Shown: positions 37,317 through 45,953 of the stretch, in pieces
Layout: every line of letters begins with the position of its first letter
Numbering within the stretch: position 1 is the first letter of the stretch
Source: an uncultured Alistipes sp.
GTDB lineage: Bacteria; Bacteroidota; Bacteroidia; Bacteroidales; Rikenellaceae
NCBI GenBank assembly: GCA_949285535.1
Contig: CASDZP010000021.1
Span: 1-47,917, forward strand
Direction: 5' to 3'
Length of the DNA stretch: 47,917 nt
Made by a program: the position numbers and the translations under genes
Notes under the pieces: model-generated
The model's database searches: none
What the model was told of the DNA's origin: nothing
The model's input: only the letters and a program-made list of their open reading frames with translations

Positions 37317-38231
37317 TTATTTCACGTTGGTCATTTCGATAATGGTTCCCGCCTGAAGCATCGGTATCTCGCGAGAGGTGAGAAGCTCCATACCCTTGAA
37401 CAGCTTGCATGTAGCCATTCTCGGCATTGTGGCGTACTGTGTGCCTTTACCCGCGCTCTTGCCCTCCAGCGCAATGAACGGCTCGCCCGCAGTCATGTTG
37501 AGCATCACGGGTTCGCCCGACAGGTCGGTTGCGTCCACGATACCGCCGTTTTCAGAGAAGCGGCAGACTATTATGTTGTCGAGATTTTTCGAGGGAGTGA
37601 CCTCTATCGTCACCTCGTATGTCTTGACGCTCTTTTTACCGCTGAACAGCGACACGTAGTTGTCCTCTATCCGTGCCATCTCCTCTATTGCCGCGCCGAG
37701 ACCCGCGCCGAACACGTTCTCGCCGAACTCACCCGTTACAAGGTCGAATCTGCGTTTGCGGAGCGTGAATATTGCGTTCGCCGCGTCAGCCGCCATCTGG
37801 TCGAGGTTTTTCTCTCTCACGGTCGTTCTGGTGTCGTCGCCGCCGACAGCCGCCGAATAGACTATCGCGTCCACACTCACGTCTGAAAAGAGCGGGATAT
37901 TGTTCTCCTCGACGTTTTCGGGGGCTACGAATTCAGATAGAGACTCGTTTTTCTGCGGTATTGAGCGTGTGTCGTAGTCGAGACGCGTGTTCTCTATCGT
38001 ATATACCGTCTTGTCGTTCAAAGGCACGCTGATGCCGAGATATTGCTGTGCATATCGGGCGTAAGGACCTTTGTATATCTGTTCGCATTTTATCGTGAAG
38101 ATAACTTTTACAGAGGTCTGCGGTACGATTACGGGATTAATCATCTGTTTGACGCCGACAGCGCTCTGCGCCCAAACAGCGGGCGAAGCTATTGCCAACA
38201 GCGACGCCATTGCCATTGTTTTGAGGTTCAT
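37317..38231 (-). CDS. DUF4831 family exported protein
   Basis: A 304-residue protein with a signal peptide (about 1-21, ending SPAVWAQ). The mature sequence matches the Bacteroidota DUF4831 layout: an N-terminal strand region with FTIKCEQIYKGPYARYAQQYLGI and a C-terminal domain with two-sheet spacing near 210-290. The function is unknown. It lies just upstream of folP in the same direction, so both may be in one transcript. Confidence 0.85.
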   Translation of the reverse strand: MNLKTMAMASLLAIASPAVWAQSAVGVKQMINPVIVPQTSVKVIFTIKCEQIYKGPYARYAQQYLGISVPLNDKTVYTIENTRLDYDTRSIPQKNESLSEFVAPENVEENNIPLFSDVSVDAIVYSAAVGGDDTRTTVREKNLDQMAADAANAIFTLRKRRFDLVTGEFGENVFGAGLGAAIEEMARIEDNYVSLFSGKKSVKTYEVTIEVTPSKNLDNIIVCRFSENGGIVDATDLSGEPVMLNMTAGEPFIALEGKSAGKGTQYATMPRMATCKLFKGMELLTSREIPMLQAGTIIEMTNVK

Positions 38232-38388
38232 GGTATTATCCGTTTTGTTAAGAAGTGTTTCCGTTCGGAGCAGCTGTCACGTTGTGGCGGCTCGCCGAAC
38301 AGACCAAAGGTAAAAAATTTATCTTATATTTCATCGTTCGGGCGTCTAAATCTGCATCGCCCTATTCTTGTCCCTGCCTTCGTCGGGG

Positions 38389-38754
38389 CTATTTAAAGGC
38401 GAAATAGACCGCCGTCACCAAGCATAGACACGATACCGCATGGTTCCAGTTCAACGACTCGCTCTTGAAAAACAGCGTTGAGAAGAGCATGAATACCGTC
38501 AGCGTTATCACCTCCTGCAATATCTTGAGCTGTATGAGGGAGAACGGACCGCCGTTGCCGACGAAACCTATTCTGTTGGCGGGTACCTGCGCGCAATATT
38601 CAAACAGAGCGATACCCCACGAGAAGAGTATCACGCCGAAAAGGGGCCAGTTGTTTATCACCTTTGCCTGTTGCAGTTTGAGGTGGCCGTACCATGCGAA
38701 CGTCATGAAGATGTTTGAGGTTATCAGCAGAAGGATTGTGTAAAGACCTTTCAT
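38389..38754 (-). CDS. DUF486 (DMT-superfamily) small membrane protein
   Basis: A 121-residue protein with four hydrophobic segments, matching the DUF486 family: FMTFAWYGHL near residue 15, GIALFEYCAQVPANRIG in the middle, and LKILQEVITLTVF before the last segments. The family is related to drug/metabolite transporters, but no substrate is known. The ATG at 38754 (MKGLYTIL) is preferred; an in-frame ATG 5 codons upstream at 38769 is possible. It is last in a lolD-TIGR02757-trmN6-DUF486 run with short gaps. Confidence 0.85.
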   Translation of the reverse strand: MKGLYTILLLITSNIFMTFAWYGHLKLQQAKVINNWPLFGVILFSWGIALFEYCAQVPANRIGFVGNGGPFSLIQLKILQEVITLTVFMLFSTLFFKSESLNWNHAVSCLCLVTAVYFAFK

Positions 38755-38776
38755 TGTCGTGTGTGTCAAATGTTTT

Positions 38777-39484
38777 TTATAGATAGAAATCGGCGGTCAG
38801 CAGGCTGTATGCCCTGCTGCGGCTGTTGTCTTCGTTTTCGAGGTACATCTCTTTCTCGTCCACTCTCTCGGCGGGCTTTCGGGCGAACTCCATGAGCACC
38901 CTTTTCACGGGTTTGGCTTTCCGTCCTCTCACGTCGAGACGTCGTTGCAGGAACAGACCCTCTCCCGCCGCCTCGGCTATGAAGAGGTTTGCCTCCTCAT
39001 ACGGCAGTATGGCGGCAAAGATACCGTCAGCGGCAAGGAGCCTTTTTACGGAGGCGGCAAGCTCTCCGAGCGGCAACATGTCGTTGTGTCGGGCGATACT
39101 TTTTTTGAGAGATTCGTTTTTGAGCGAGCGGATGAAATAGGGAGGATTGGATACGATTATGTCGTATGAGTATTGCGGTGCGAACTCTTGTACCGCTGTC
39201 TCAAAGACCGCTACACGATTGCTCCATGGGGAGTTTTTGACATTCTCTTTCGCCTGTTCCGCCGCCTCGCTCTCGATTTCCACGGCGTCAACATATGCCA
39301 TGGGAGCCCGTTGCGCCGCCATTAACGCGATAAGTCCCGTGCCTGTTCCTATGTCGAGAACACGAGCTGTGGCGGCGGGTATCGACACCCACGCGCCCAA
39401 CAGCACCCCGTCCGTACCGACCTTCATGGCGCACCGCTCCTGCTCGACGGTGAACTGTTTGAATCGGAAATATTTGTTTGCCAT
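38777..39484 (-). CDS. trmN6: tRNA1(Val) (adenine(37)-N6)-methyltransferase
   Basis: A 235-residue SAM-dependent methyltransferase of the YfiC/TrmN6 family. The SAM-binding loop is VLDIGTGTGLIALMAAQR (near residue 42) and the catalytic NPPYF motif lies near residue 115, as expected for an N6-adenine methylase. The N-terminal FKQFTVEQERCAMKVGTDG stretch is characteristic. It lies 7 bases after TIGR02757 and 22 before DUF486. Confidence 0.92.
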   Translation of the reverse strand: MANKYFRFKQFTVEQERCAMKVGTDGVLLGAWVSIPAATARVLDIGTGTGLIALMAAQRAPMAYVDAVEIESEAAEQAKENVKNSPWSNRVAVFETAVQEFAPQYSYDIIVSNPPYFIRSLKNESLKKSIARHNDMLPLGELAASVKRLLAADGIFAAILPYEEANLFIAEAAGEGLFLQRRLDVRGRKAKPVKRVLMEFARKPAERVDEKEMYLENEDNSRSRAYSLLTADFYL

Positions 39485-39491
39485 TGCCTTG

Positions 39492-40268
39492 TCAGATGAC
39501 TTTGTTTATTCCCGCGCCGAACAGGGCGAAGTCATATTTCACGGGGTCGGCGGGATCGAACAGACGCAGAGTGCCCGTTATCTCCTCGACCGCTTTCCAG
39601 TCGTTCTGCTTACGTGAGAGCAGACCCAACGCCCTGCCCACATTGCCCGAATGTACGTCGAGCGGCAGATATATCGCCGAGGCGGGGATGCGCTTCCACA
39701 GACCCAAATCGACTCCTCCGTCATCCTTGCGCACCATCCATTTGATATACATGTTGAGGCGTTTGCAGGCGGCTTTCTTCGCTATCGATGAGAGGTGTTT
39801 CTCGACCCGTTGAGGGTGCGGCAGCGAGAAAAACAGCTTATGGAAGTCGGCGAGCGCGATTCTCATGTCACCCGTCTGCTCGTATCTGTCCTCAAAGAAA
39901 CGTCCGATACCGCCGTGTTCCGAGTATATGTTTTTGAGCGACTCTATGAAATATAGGCAGTCGTTACCGTTGAATGTGCGGTGTACAAAGTCGCAGAGAT
40001 GCGCCTTTTCGTCCTGCGACGCCTCCATTACGAATCTGTAAGGCTCCATGCCCAACATTCTCATGAGTCGGTGCGCATTCTTTACTATGGCTTTTCTGTT
40101 GCCCCACGCTATCGTTGAGGCGAGAAAACCCGATATCTCCATGTCTTCCCTCGTGCCGAAAAGGTGCGGGATGCTGACAGGGTCGTCAGCTATAAAATCG
40201 GGATTGTTGAAACGCAATACCAGCGAGTCGAGGTAAGGTTTTAGCTCTTCTATTTCTTGTTCGGTCAT
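39492..40268 (-). CDS. TIGR02757 family protein
   Basis: A 258-residue protein recognisable by its N-terminal LVLRFNNPDFIADDPVSIPHLF and the C-terminal LDVHSGNVGRALGLL with FDPADPVKYDFALFGAG. The C-terminal part resembles base-excision-repair helix-hairpin-helix proteins, so a nucleic-acid role is plausible, but no activity is established. It lies in the lolD-TIGR02757-trmN6 run. Confidence 0.92.
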   Translation of the reverse strand: MTEQEIEELKPYLDSLVLRFNNPDFIADDPVSIPHLFGTREDMEISGFLASTIAWGNRKAIVKNAHRLMRMLGMEPYRFVMEASQDEKAHLCDFVHRTFNGNDCLYFIESLKNIYSEHGGIGRFFEDRYEQTGDMRIALADFHKLFFSLPHPQRVEKHLSSIAKKAACKRLNMYIKWMVRKDDGGVDLGLWKRIPASAIYLPLDVHSGNVGRALGLLSRKQNDWKAVEEITGTLRLFDPADPVKYDFALFGAGINKVI

Positions 40269-40297
40269 CTGTTTTTATCTCTTTACACTTGGAAACA

Positions 40298-40951
40298 TTA
40301 TTCCGAGATACGTCCGTCTATCATGGTTATTTTTCTGTCCGACAGTGCAGACAGCTGTTCGTCGTGGGTGACAATCACTATCGTCAATCCGAATTTGTCT
40401 CGCAACGAGAAGAACAGTTTGTGCAGTTCCTCTCTGTTTTTGCTGTCGAGGTTTCCCGACGGTTCGTCTGCGAGCAACAATGACGGCGAGTTTATCAACG
40501 CTCTCGCCACAGCCACCCTCTGCTGTTCGCCGCCCGACATCTCCGCGGGCTTATGGTCGGCCCTCCCGCTCACACCGAGCATTTCAAGCAACTCTTTGGC
40601 TCTCGCTTCCGCCTCTTTGAGGTCACGACCCGCTATCCTCGCCGGCATGACGACGTTCTCTATCGCGCTGAACTCCGGCAACAGGTGGTGGAATTGGAAG
40701 ACAAAGCCGATTTTGCTGCCTCTGAAGTCAGCGAGCTTGTCACCTTTGAGCGTGGATACATCCACACCGTCAATGACCACCGACCCCTCGTCGGGTGTCA
40801 TTAGTGTACCGGCTATCTGGAGCAACGTGCTCTTACCCGCGCCGCTCGGACCCACCAGAGTAACAATTTCACCCTCGGATACCGAAAGGTTGACATTTTT
40901 CAGCACATTGACGTTGCCGTAGCTCTTGCAGATGTTTTCACACTTTATCAT
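40298..40951 (-). CDS. lolD: ABC transporter ATP-binding protein (LolD-like)
   Basis: A 217-residue ATPase of the LolD/MacB class. Walker A is [11 protein letters not shown] (near residue 38), the ABC signature is [15 protein letters not shown] (near 140), and Walker B is [13 protein letters not shown]. LolD powers release of outer-membrane lipoproteins with LolC/E permeases, none of which is nearby; a solitary lolD is usual in Bacteroidota. The ATG at 40951 gives the family-like [12 protein letters not shown] start; the frame upstream has no transporter features and contains the 22-bp iterons. Confidence 0.88.
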   Translation of the reverse strand: MIKCENICKSYGNVNVLKNVNLSVSEGEIVTLVGPSGAGKSTLLQIAGTLMTPDEGSVVIDGVDVSTLKGDKLADFRGSKIGFVFQFHHLLPEFSAIENVVMPARIAGRDLKEAEARAKELLEMLGVSGRADHKPAEMSGGEQQRVAVARALINSPSLLLADEPSGNLDSKNREELHKLFFSLRDKFGLTIVIVTHDEQLSALSDRKITMIDGRISE

Positions 40952-41062
40952 ATTGTGTCGATTTGCGGTTAAAGATAGTGTTTTTTCGGTTGTTTGCGAA
41001 AAAGCGTCTCTCTTTTGGCGGTTTATGGTTGTCGGTGATTGTTCGTGTTCGGCGTTTATGCT

Positions 41063-41115
41063 TGTTGATAACATGTGGGTATCGTGTCGATAACGTGTGG
41101 ACGGAGTGTGGATAA
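41063..41115 (+). repeat. Three 22-bp iterons with DnaA-box-like sequence
   Basis: TGTTGATAA (41063), TGTCGATAA (41085) and TGTGGATAA (41107) are spaced exactly 22 bp apart, two helical turns. The third is an exact match to the E. coli-type DnaA box; the other two differ by one base each. Units 1 and 2 are also alike through the next 10 bases (ACnTGTGG). They lie in the 213-bp gap between the HAD gene and lolD. They could be DnaA sites or binding sites of another regulator. Confidence 0.65.
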
Positions 41116-41164
41116 TCACACAGGCTTATTACGTGTCTCTTATATCTACGACGATTTACCCTGT

Positions 41165-41818
41165 TTATTCGAATATGTCTTTAACAGTAAACGATGAGTT
41201 TACTGCGAGAGTTTTTATTCCGCATGCCTCCGCGCCGACAAAGTTACATTTGTTGTCGTCGATGAACAGCGTCTCTTCAGGTACGATGCCCGTCGTTTCG
41301 ATAACATGTCTGTATATTTTCTCGTCGGGTTTTCTCATGTGCAGTTCGTCGGAGTAAAAACATTTCTCGAAATATGATTCGAACGTCCGACCTCCGCTTT
41401 GCGTCTCAAATCTTTTGAGGTATTCTATTCTGTGCGGCAGGTTTGTGTTGCTCAAAATGAAAAGTCGGTATTTGTCGCCTGACTTTTCAATCATATCGAA
41501 TCTTTCGAGGTCGAAATCGAGCAGTAGCGCGTTCCATGCGTCCCATATTTGCTTGTCGGTCACGCTCTCGCCTATGCCGTGTTCTTCTCTCATGCGTTTC
41601 AGGAACTCGTCTCCGTCGATATTGCCCAGTTCGAGTTCAAGGAATGGACCTTTGAGGTGCGGGTACACGTCTTCCGAGCGCACGCCGTCGATGTTTAGTT
41701 TGTCGAAAGCCTCAAGAGTGCGTCTTATGTCGATATCGAGCAATACACCACCCAAGTCGAAAATTATGTTTTTGACAGGATGGCCGAGTTTATCGGTTAT
41801 TTCTTTTTTCAGCTCCAT
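41165..41818 (-). CDS. HAD-superfamily phosphatase, subfamily IA
   Basis: A 217-residue cytoplasmic HAD phosphatase with IIFDLGGVLLDID near residue 18 (motif I), FILSNTNLPHR in the middle (motif II), the HMRKPDEKIYRHV motif III lysine, and LFIDDNKCNFVGAEACG (motif IV). The motif pattern is like YihX-type sugar-phosphate phosphatases, but the substrate is unproven. The ATG at 41818 is chosen; the upstream extension overlaps the tRNA promoter region. Confidence 0.87.
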   Translation of the reverse strand: MELKKEITDKLGHPVKNIIFDLGGVLLDIDIRRTLEAFDKLNIDGVRSEDVYPHLKGPFLELELGNIDGDEFLKRMREEHGIGESVTDKQIWDAWNALLLDFDLERFDMIEKSGDKYRLFILSNTNLPHRIEYLKRFETQSGGRTFESYFEKCFYSDELHMRKPDEKIYRHVIETTGIVPEETLFIDDNKCNFVGAEACGIKTLAVNSSFTVKDIFE

Positions 41819-41864
41819 TTCTCGAACCTGTTTTTCAAAATTTCGCAACAAATTTAGATTAATA

Positions 41865-41896
41865 TTTGCAAATATCACAATTATGACATATCTTTG
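41865..41896 (+). promoter_or_regulatory. Promoter of the tRNA(CAT) gene
   Basis: TTTG (41865-41868) and TATCTTTG (41889-41896) are separated by 20 bases, a near-ideal Bacteroides promoter that would start transcription about 18 bases before the tRNA. Confidence 0.87.
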
Positions 41897-41920
41897 CACC
41901 ACAAACGATGAAAAATCGTG

Positions 41921-41995
41921 GGGCCCATAGCTCAGTTGGTTAGTAGCACCTGACTCATAATCAGGGGGTCACAGGTTCAAGCCCTGTTGGGCCCA
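41921..41995 (+). tRNA. tRNA with CAT anticodon (elongator Met, or Ile2)
   Basis: The acceptor stem is GGGCCCA/TGGGCCC, the anticodon stem is CCTGA/TCAGG with loop CTCATAA (anticodon at 41956-41958), and the T arm is ACAGG-TTCAAGC-CCTGT. CCA is not encoded. The anticodon can mean elongator methionine or lysidine-modified isoleucine; methionine is favoured by resemblance only. The D-arm has one extra base: GCTC, a 9-base loop, then G-T-AGC (T44 in window terms at 41944), so the stem must bulge or lose a pair. A strong promoter lies upstream and a terminator starts directly at its 3' end. Confidence 0.9.
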
Positions 41996-42047
41996 CAGCA
42001 AAAAAGGAGTGCCGAAACAATATGTTCGGCACTCCTTTTTTGCTGTG
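41994..42047 (+). terminator. Terminator/palindrome of the tRNA gene
   Basis: Perfect 23-bp arms (41994-42016 with 42025-42047) and an 8-base loop, with a T6 tract inside the right arm. The arms extend past the T-tract into the last two bases of the tRNA gene, so the inverted copy again begins at the gene end. Repeat copy D starts at the very next base. Confidence 0.88.
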
Positions 42048-42335
42048 TCTCCGACGGGTCTCCCGACGGGGTCTGCCGACGGCGTTACTTTGTCCCTCGA
42101 CAAAGTAACCAAAACGAGGGGGCACAGCCCCTTTTGACCATGTCATATTCAGTTGGCTCATTGCCTCCTTGGAAGTCAGCATCTAACCGTTTATAGCCTT
42201 CCGTATGTCGCCTCCTGCTTTCTCGACCATATCCAATGACACCATAACCAACCGTCACTCTTGATATAAATGATGATGACAACATACGTAAATCAATTTG
42301 TAAAAGAACAATACAAATAAAAGGGAAGGAGTGGG
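42046..42335 (+). repeat. Dispersed hairpin repeat, copy D
   Basis: It starts TGTCTCCGACGGG with three successive GC-rich units (TCTCCGACGGG, TCTCCCGACGGGG, TCTGCCGACGGC), then the shared core stems, then a tail. The tail aligns with copy A through the GATGATGAC and AAAAGGG words, giving the longest copy, about 290 bp. It points away from the tRNA gene. A reverse-strand open frame through it encodes the WSKGAVPPRFGYFVEGQSN peptide also found in copies C and E. Confidence 0.87.
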
Positions 42336-42354
42336 GGAGTAAAAAGGAAGGAAA

Positions 42355-42392
42355 TAAAAATGTCCCGTGAAATTTTCCACGGGACATTTTTT
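42355..42392 (-). terminator. Intrinsic terminator of the DUF3575 gene
   Basis: TGTCCCGTG (42361-42369) pairs with CACGGGACA (42378-42386), flanked by A/T runs. It lies just after the stop codon and is not extended into the gene. Confidence 0.85.
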
Positions 42393-42939
42393 ATTTTTTC
42401 TTGTTAGGGTCGAAAAACTTATATCCGATATTCACCCCCAATTTGTAAGGCAACCACTCGGCGGACATGTTGTAGTTGATTGGTTCTCCTTTTTGCAGGT
42501 CTTCGCCGATGTACCAGCTGTGTTGCCAGCCGTAGCCGATGAAAGCCTCTATTAGGAGACGTTTGCCTACCTGCCATTGATAGCCTGTTGTCCCGCCGAC
42601 AATTATACCCCAGCCTTTGCAGTTTTTGTTGTCGTCTTTTGCCATGTTGAACGCCTGCATGCCGGCAGATACACCGACATACCAGCCGTTGTAGTTCTCT
42701 TTGACATGATAACGGGCTTCATTCAAAAATATCCCGAAGTTGGCCGGACGACCGCCGACAGACTTCCACGGAGAGTAAACACCCTCCATATTATAGGTGA
42801 AGCGGTTCGATATCGGCATCTCGACAGACGGGTTGATAACCCCGACAAGTGCGTACAGACCGTTTATTTTGACATAAGACTGTGCGCAGAGCGTGTCTGC
42901 CATAAAGAGCGTCGCCAATAGCAATACTATCCGTTTCAT
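42391..42939 (-). CDS. DUF3575 family outer-membrane-like protein
   Basis: A 182-residue protein with a signal peptide (about 1-20, ending LCAQS). The mature region has alternating beta strands with family-like features: INPSVEMPISNRFTYNMEGVYSPW near 36-60, GWYVGVSAGMQAF near 85 and WLPYKLGVNIGYKF at the end, consistent with a small outer-membrane barrel. The function is unknown. A -7 element lies 24 bases upstream (42963-42970). Confidence 0.83.
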   Translation of the reverse strand: MKRIVLLLATLFMADTLCAQSYVKINGLYALVGVINPSVEMPISNRFTYNMEGVYSPWKSVGGRPANFGIFLNEARYHVKENYNGWYVGVSAGMQAFNMAKDDNKNCKGWGIIVGGTTGYQWQVGKRLLIEAFIGYGWQHSWYIGEDLQKGEPINYNMSAEWLPYKLGVNIGYKFFDPNKKK

Positions 42940-42962
42940 CTGTCCCTTTTTTGGTTACGCTG

Positions 42963-42970
42963 CAAATATA
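42963..42970 (-). promoter_or_regulatory. -7 element of the DUF3575 gene
   Basis: On the minus strand TATATTTG matches TAnnTTTG, 24 bases before the ATG; no exact -33 motif. It overlaps the last bases before the rnz stop region. Confidence 0.5.
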
Positions 42971-42974
42971 ATGA

Positions 42975-43907
42975 TTAAAACCGAACATTTGCAGGTTCGA
43001 TGTCGAAAACACTCCCTTGTAATCCGAGAAAGGTGTTGTCGAATACCTCTTTGGCTTGAGACAACAATAAATCTTCTTCTTTGTACCTCGACGAGAAGTG
43101 TCCGATAACCAGTTTGCCGACACCCGCTTTCATGGCTACCGTAGCGGCGTCACGGGCGGTCGAGTGACCCGTCTGCGTGGCGCGCTCTCTGTCGCTGTCG
43201 GAAAATGTGGCTTCGTGATACAACAGATTCACACCCTTGACAGCCGACGCCACCTTCTCCGAGTAGGCGGTATCACTGCAAAAGGCGAACGAGCGGGGAG
43301 AGTAGGGGCGATAAGCAACGGCACCATTCTCTATCACGCTGCCGTCCTCACGTATTATGTCTTCGCCTCGCTTGACGGCGAGTATCTCCTGAATGGAGAG
43401 CGAGTATTTCTTTACAGCCTCTTTATCGACATTCAGTTGCGGCTCTTTCTCTCTGAAGAGATAACCGCACGTGGGAACCTTGTGTTTAAGCGGTATCGTG
43501 GTGACGGTCATGGCGTTGTTCTCGAACACCTGTTCCGACGCTGTCGTCTTGACGGTATGGTGGACGATAGGGAAGGGCAGGTCTTTGAAGAAAAGCTCCA
43601 TGCCTGTGGTCATTATCTTTTCGAGAGGGGCGGGAGCATATATGTGCAGAGCCTGTTCTCTTCCGAGCAGACCCATTGTCGAGACGAGCCCGAATAGTCC
43701 GAAGAGATGGTCTCCGTGCAGGTGGGTTATGAATATGTGCGACAGCCTGCGTAGCGACACACCATATTTCATCAGCTGTTTCTGCACCCCTTCGCCGGCA
43801 TCTATCAAAAAAAACTGCTCGTGCGCGTTGAGCACACAAGCAGTCGGATATTTGCCGACTATCGGCAGAGCAGAAGAGCTCCCCAGAACAGTCAGCCTGA
43901 AAGTCAT
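42975..43907 (-). CDS. rnz: Ribonuclease Z
   Basis: RNase Z is a zinc-dependent endonuclease that trims tRNA 3' trailers, which is needed where CCA is not encoded, as in the tRNA gene 1 kb away. The 310-residue protein is a metallo-beta-lactamase: HLHGDH at 62-67 binds zinc, with further ligands in FCSDTAYSE and HFSSRY. It starts 6 bases after the rpsA stop, so the two may be co-transcribed. Confidence 0.96.
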   Translation of the reverse strand: MTFRLTVLGSSSALPIVGKYPTACVLNAHEQFFLIDAGEGVQKQLMKYGVSLRRLSHIFITHLHGDHLFGLFGLVSTMGLLGREQALHIYAPAPLEKIMTTGMELFFKDLPFPIVHHTVKTTASEQVFENNAMTVTTIPLKHKVPTCGYLFREKEPQLNVDKEAVKKYSLSIQEILAVKRGEDIIREDGSVIENGAVAYRPYSPRSFAFCSDTAYSEKVASAVKGVNLLYHEATFSDSDRERATQTGHSTARDAATVAMKAGVGKLVIGHFSSRYKEEDLLLSQAKEVFDNTFLGLQGSVFDIEPANVRF

Positions 43908-43913
43908 GGTATA

Positions 43914-45728
43914 TTATTTTTCAGCGTTTTCGAGCTGTGCTTTCAGTTCAGCGAGACCTGAGATGTCACCGAGAGTTGTTTTTTCAACTGACGAGTTGAT
44001 CATCTTAACGGCTTTCTGAGTAGAGTTAGCTTCTTTGGCAGCGCCTTTCTCGTTGTTGTTTTCGAGAGCGGGAGCGTTATCGCCCTGAGCCACACGGGTG
44101 TGAGAGAGGGTGATGCGTTTAGTAGCTTTAACGAACTCTATCACTTTGAAGTCGAGAGTTTCGCCTACAACGGGCATAGTGCCGTCTTCTTTAACGAGCT
44201 GTTTAGCGGGAGCGAAACCTTCAACACCGTGTTCGAGAGTCACAACGGCACCTTTATCGTTGATTTCGGCGATAGTACCTTTGTGAGTAGAATCGAGTGT
44301 GAAGAGAGTTTCGAATACATCCCAGGGGTTGTCTTCGAGCTGTTTGTGACCGAGGCTGAGGCGACGGTTTTCTTTGTCTATTTCGAGAACGACAACTTCG
44401 ATGTCAGCGCCTTTAGAGGTGAACTCTGCGGGGTGTTTGATTTTCTTGGTCCAGCTGAGGTCAGAGATGTGGATGAGACCGTCGATGCCTTCTTCGATTT
44501 CCACGAATACGCCGAAGTTGGTGAAGTTACGAACTTTGGCCATGTGGCGTGTACCTACGGCATATTTGGTTTCAACATCTTCCCAGGGGTCTTTGGTGAG
44601 CTGTTTGATACCGAGGCTCATCTTACGCTCTTCGCGGTCGAGAGTGAGGACAACGGCTTCAACTTCGTCACCTACTTTCATGAACTCCTGAGCTGAACGG
44701 AGGTGCTGTGACCATGACATTTCGCTCACGTGGATGAGACCTTCTACGCCGGGAGCGATTTCGATGAACGCACCGTAGTCAGCCATGACAACGACTTTAC
44801 CTTTGACTTTGTCACCGACTTTAAGCTCTGAGCTGAGCGCGTCCCAAGGATGGGGAGTGAGCTGTTTGAGACCGAGAGCGATACGTTTTTTGGCGTCGTC
44901 GAAGTCGAGGATAACGACGTTGAGTTTCTCGTCGAGGTGAACAATCTCTTCGGGGTGGTTTACGCGGCCCCATGAGAGGTCGGTGATGTGGATAAGACCG
45001 TCAACACCGCCGAGGTCGATGAATACACCGTAAGAGGTGATGTTCTTAACGGTACCTTCGAGAACCTGACCTTTTTCGAGTTTAGAGATGATGTCTTTCT
45101 TCTGCTGTTCGAGCTCGGCTTCGATGAGAGCCTTGTGAGAAACGACAACGTTACGGTATTCCTGGTTGATTTTAACAACCTTGAATTCCATTGTTTTGCC
45201 TACGTAAACATCGTAGTCGCGGATGGGTTTCACGTCGATCTGAGAACCGGGGAGGAACGCCTCGATACCGAATACATCGACGATCATACCGCCTTTGGTT
45301 CTGCATTTGATGTAACCCTTGATGATTTCGTCTTTCTCCAAAGCCTCGTTTACGCGATCCCATGAACGGAGCTGACGGGCTTTCTTGTGAGAAAGGATGA
45401 GCTGACCTTTTTTGTCTTCGGCGCTCTCAACGTAAACTTCGACTTTTTCGCCTACTGCGAGATCGGGGTTGTAGCGGAATTCGCTAACGGGTATGACACC
45501 CTCCGATTTGTAACCGATGTTAACAACAACTTCACGTTTGTTAACAGCTATTACTGTGCCTTCGAGAACCTCGCCTGACTGAATGTTAGAGAGAGTCTGA
45601 TCGTACTTCTCTGCGATTGATTCTTTGCTGCTGTTGCCGTAAAGGCCTTTTTCACTCTCGAATGCGTCCCAGTCGAAAGTCGCGTTGTCTGCCGATGCGT
45701 TGATCTGCTCGTGTACTTTTTCTGTCAT
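43914..45728 (-). CDS. rpsA: 30S ribosomal protein S1
   Basis: S1 binds mRNA near the 30S platform and aids initiation; it is especially important where Shine-Dalgarno sequences are rare, as here. The 604-residue protein has an acidic N-terminus and six S1-type OB domains from about residue 53 to 540; four carry clear GVFIDLGGVDGLIHITDLSW-like cores (residues 230-250, then two further copies). A low-complexity tail (about 550-604) follows. A perfect promoter precedes it. Confidence 0.97.
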   Translation of the reverse strand: MTEKVHEQINASADNATFDWDAFESEKGLYGNSSKESIAEKYDQTLSNIQSGEVLEGTVIAVNKREVVVNIGYKSEGVIPVSEFRYNPDLAVGEKVEVYVESAEDKKGQLILSHKKARQLRSWDRVNEALEKDEIIKGYIKCRTKGGMIVDVFGIEAFLPGSQIDVKPIRDYDVYVGKTMEFKVVKINQEYRNVVVSHKALIEAELEQQKKDIISKLEKGQVLEGTVKNITSYGVFIDLGGVDGLIHITDLSWGRVNHPEEIVHLDEKLNVVILDFDDAKKRIALGLKQLTPHPWDALSSELKVGDKVKGKVVVMADYGAFIEIAPGVEGLIHVSEMSWSQHLRSAQEFMKVGDEVEAVVLTLDREERKMSLGIKQLTKDPWEDVETKYAVGTRHMAKVRNFTNFGVFVEIEEGIDGLIHISDLSWTKKIKHPAEFTSKGADIEVVVLEIDKENRRLSLGHKQLEDNPWDVFETLFTLDSTHKGTIAEINDKGAVVTLEHGVEGFAPAKQLVKEDGTMPVVGETLDFKVIEFVKATKRITLSHTRVAQGDNAPALENNNEKGAAKEANSTQKAVKMINSSVEKTTLGDISGLAELKAQLENAEK

Positions 45729-45793
45729 TGTTTAATTAGTTGTTAGACTTTATTTTTATTTTGTCCATCTCCCCAGATGGTTCAATGAACGCG

Positions 45794-45824
45794 CAAATTT
45801 AATGATATTATTTTAATCCCCAAA
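45794..45824 (-). promoter_or_regulatory. Promoter of rpsA
   Basis: On the minus strand TTTG (45821-45824) and TAAATTTG (45794-45801) are separated by exactly 19 bases, a full match to the Bacteroides consensus, about 66 bases before the ATG. The 53-bp palindrome starts 14 bases upstream of the -33 element. Confidence 0.88.
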
Positions 45825-45838
45825 CTTTTTTGCAGATT

Positions 45839-45947
45839 ATCAACCATTTCGGGGATTATTTGGAGGATTTTGTTTTTGTATGGACAGATAAAAATTATCT
45901 GTCCATACAAAAACAAAATCCTCCAAATAATCCCCGAAATGGTTGAT
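45839..45947. repeat. Perfect 53-bp-arm palindrome upstream of rpsA
   Basis: 45839-45891 is the exact reverse complement of 45895-45947, with a 3-base loop. Unlike the other long palindromes here it does not cover a gene's 3' end: the gene to its left is rpsA, whose promoter it abuts. There is no GC-rich core or T-tract like those of the terminators. Repeat copy E starts about 7 bases beyond it. A displaced or lost gene end is one possible origin. Confidence 0.93.
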
Positions 45948-45953
45948 GACACA

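Noticed and set aside
44100..44696. 198-residue plus-strand open frame within rpsA
   Set aside because: It is a mirror of the repetitive S1 domains (acidic, Phe/Val-rich pattern) and has no start context.
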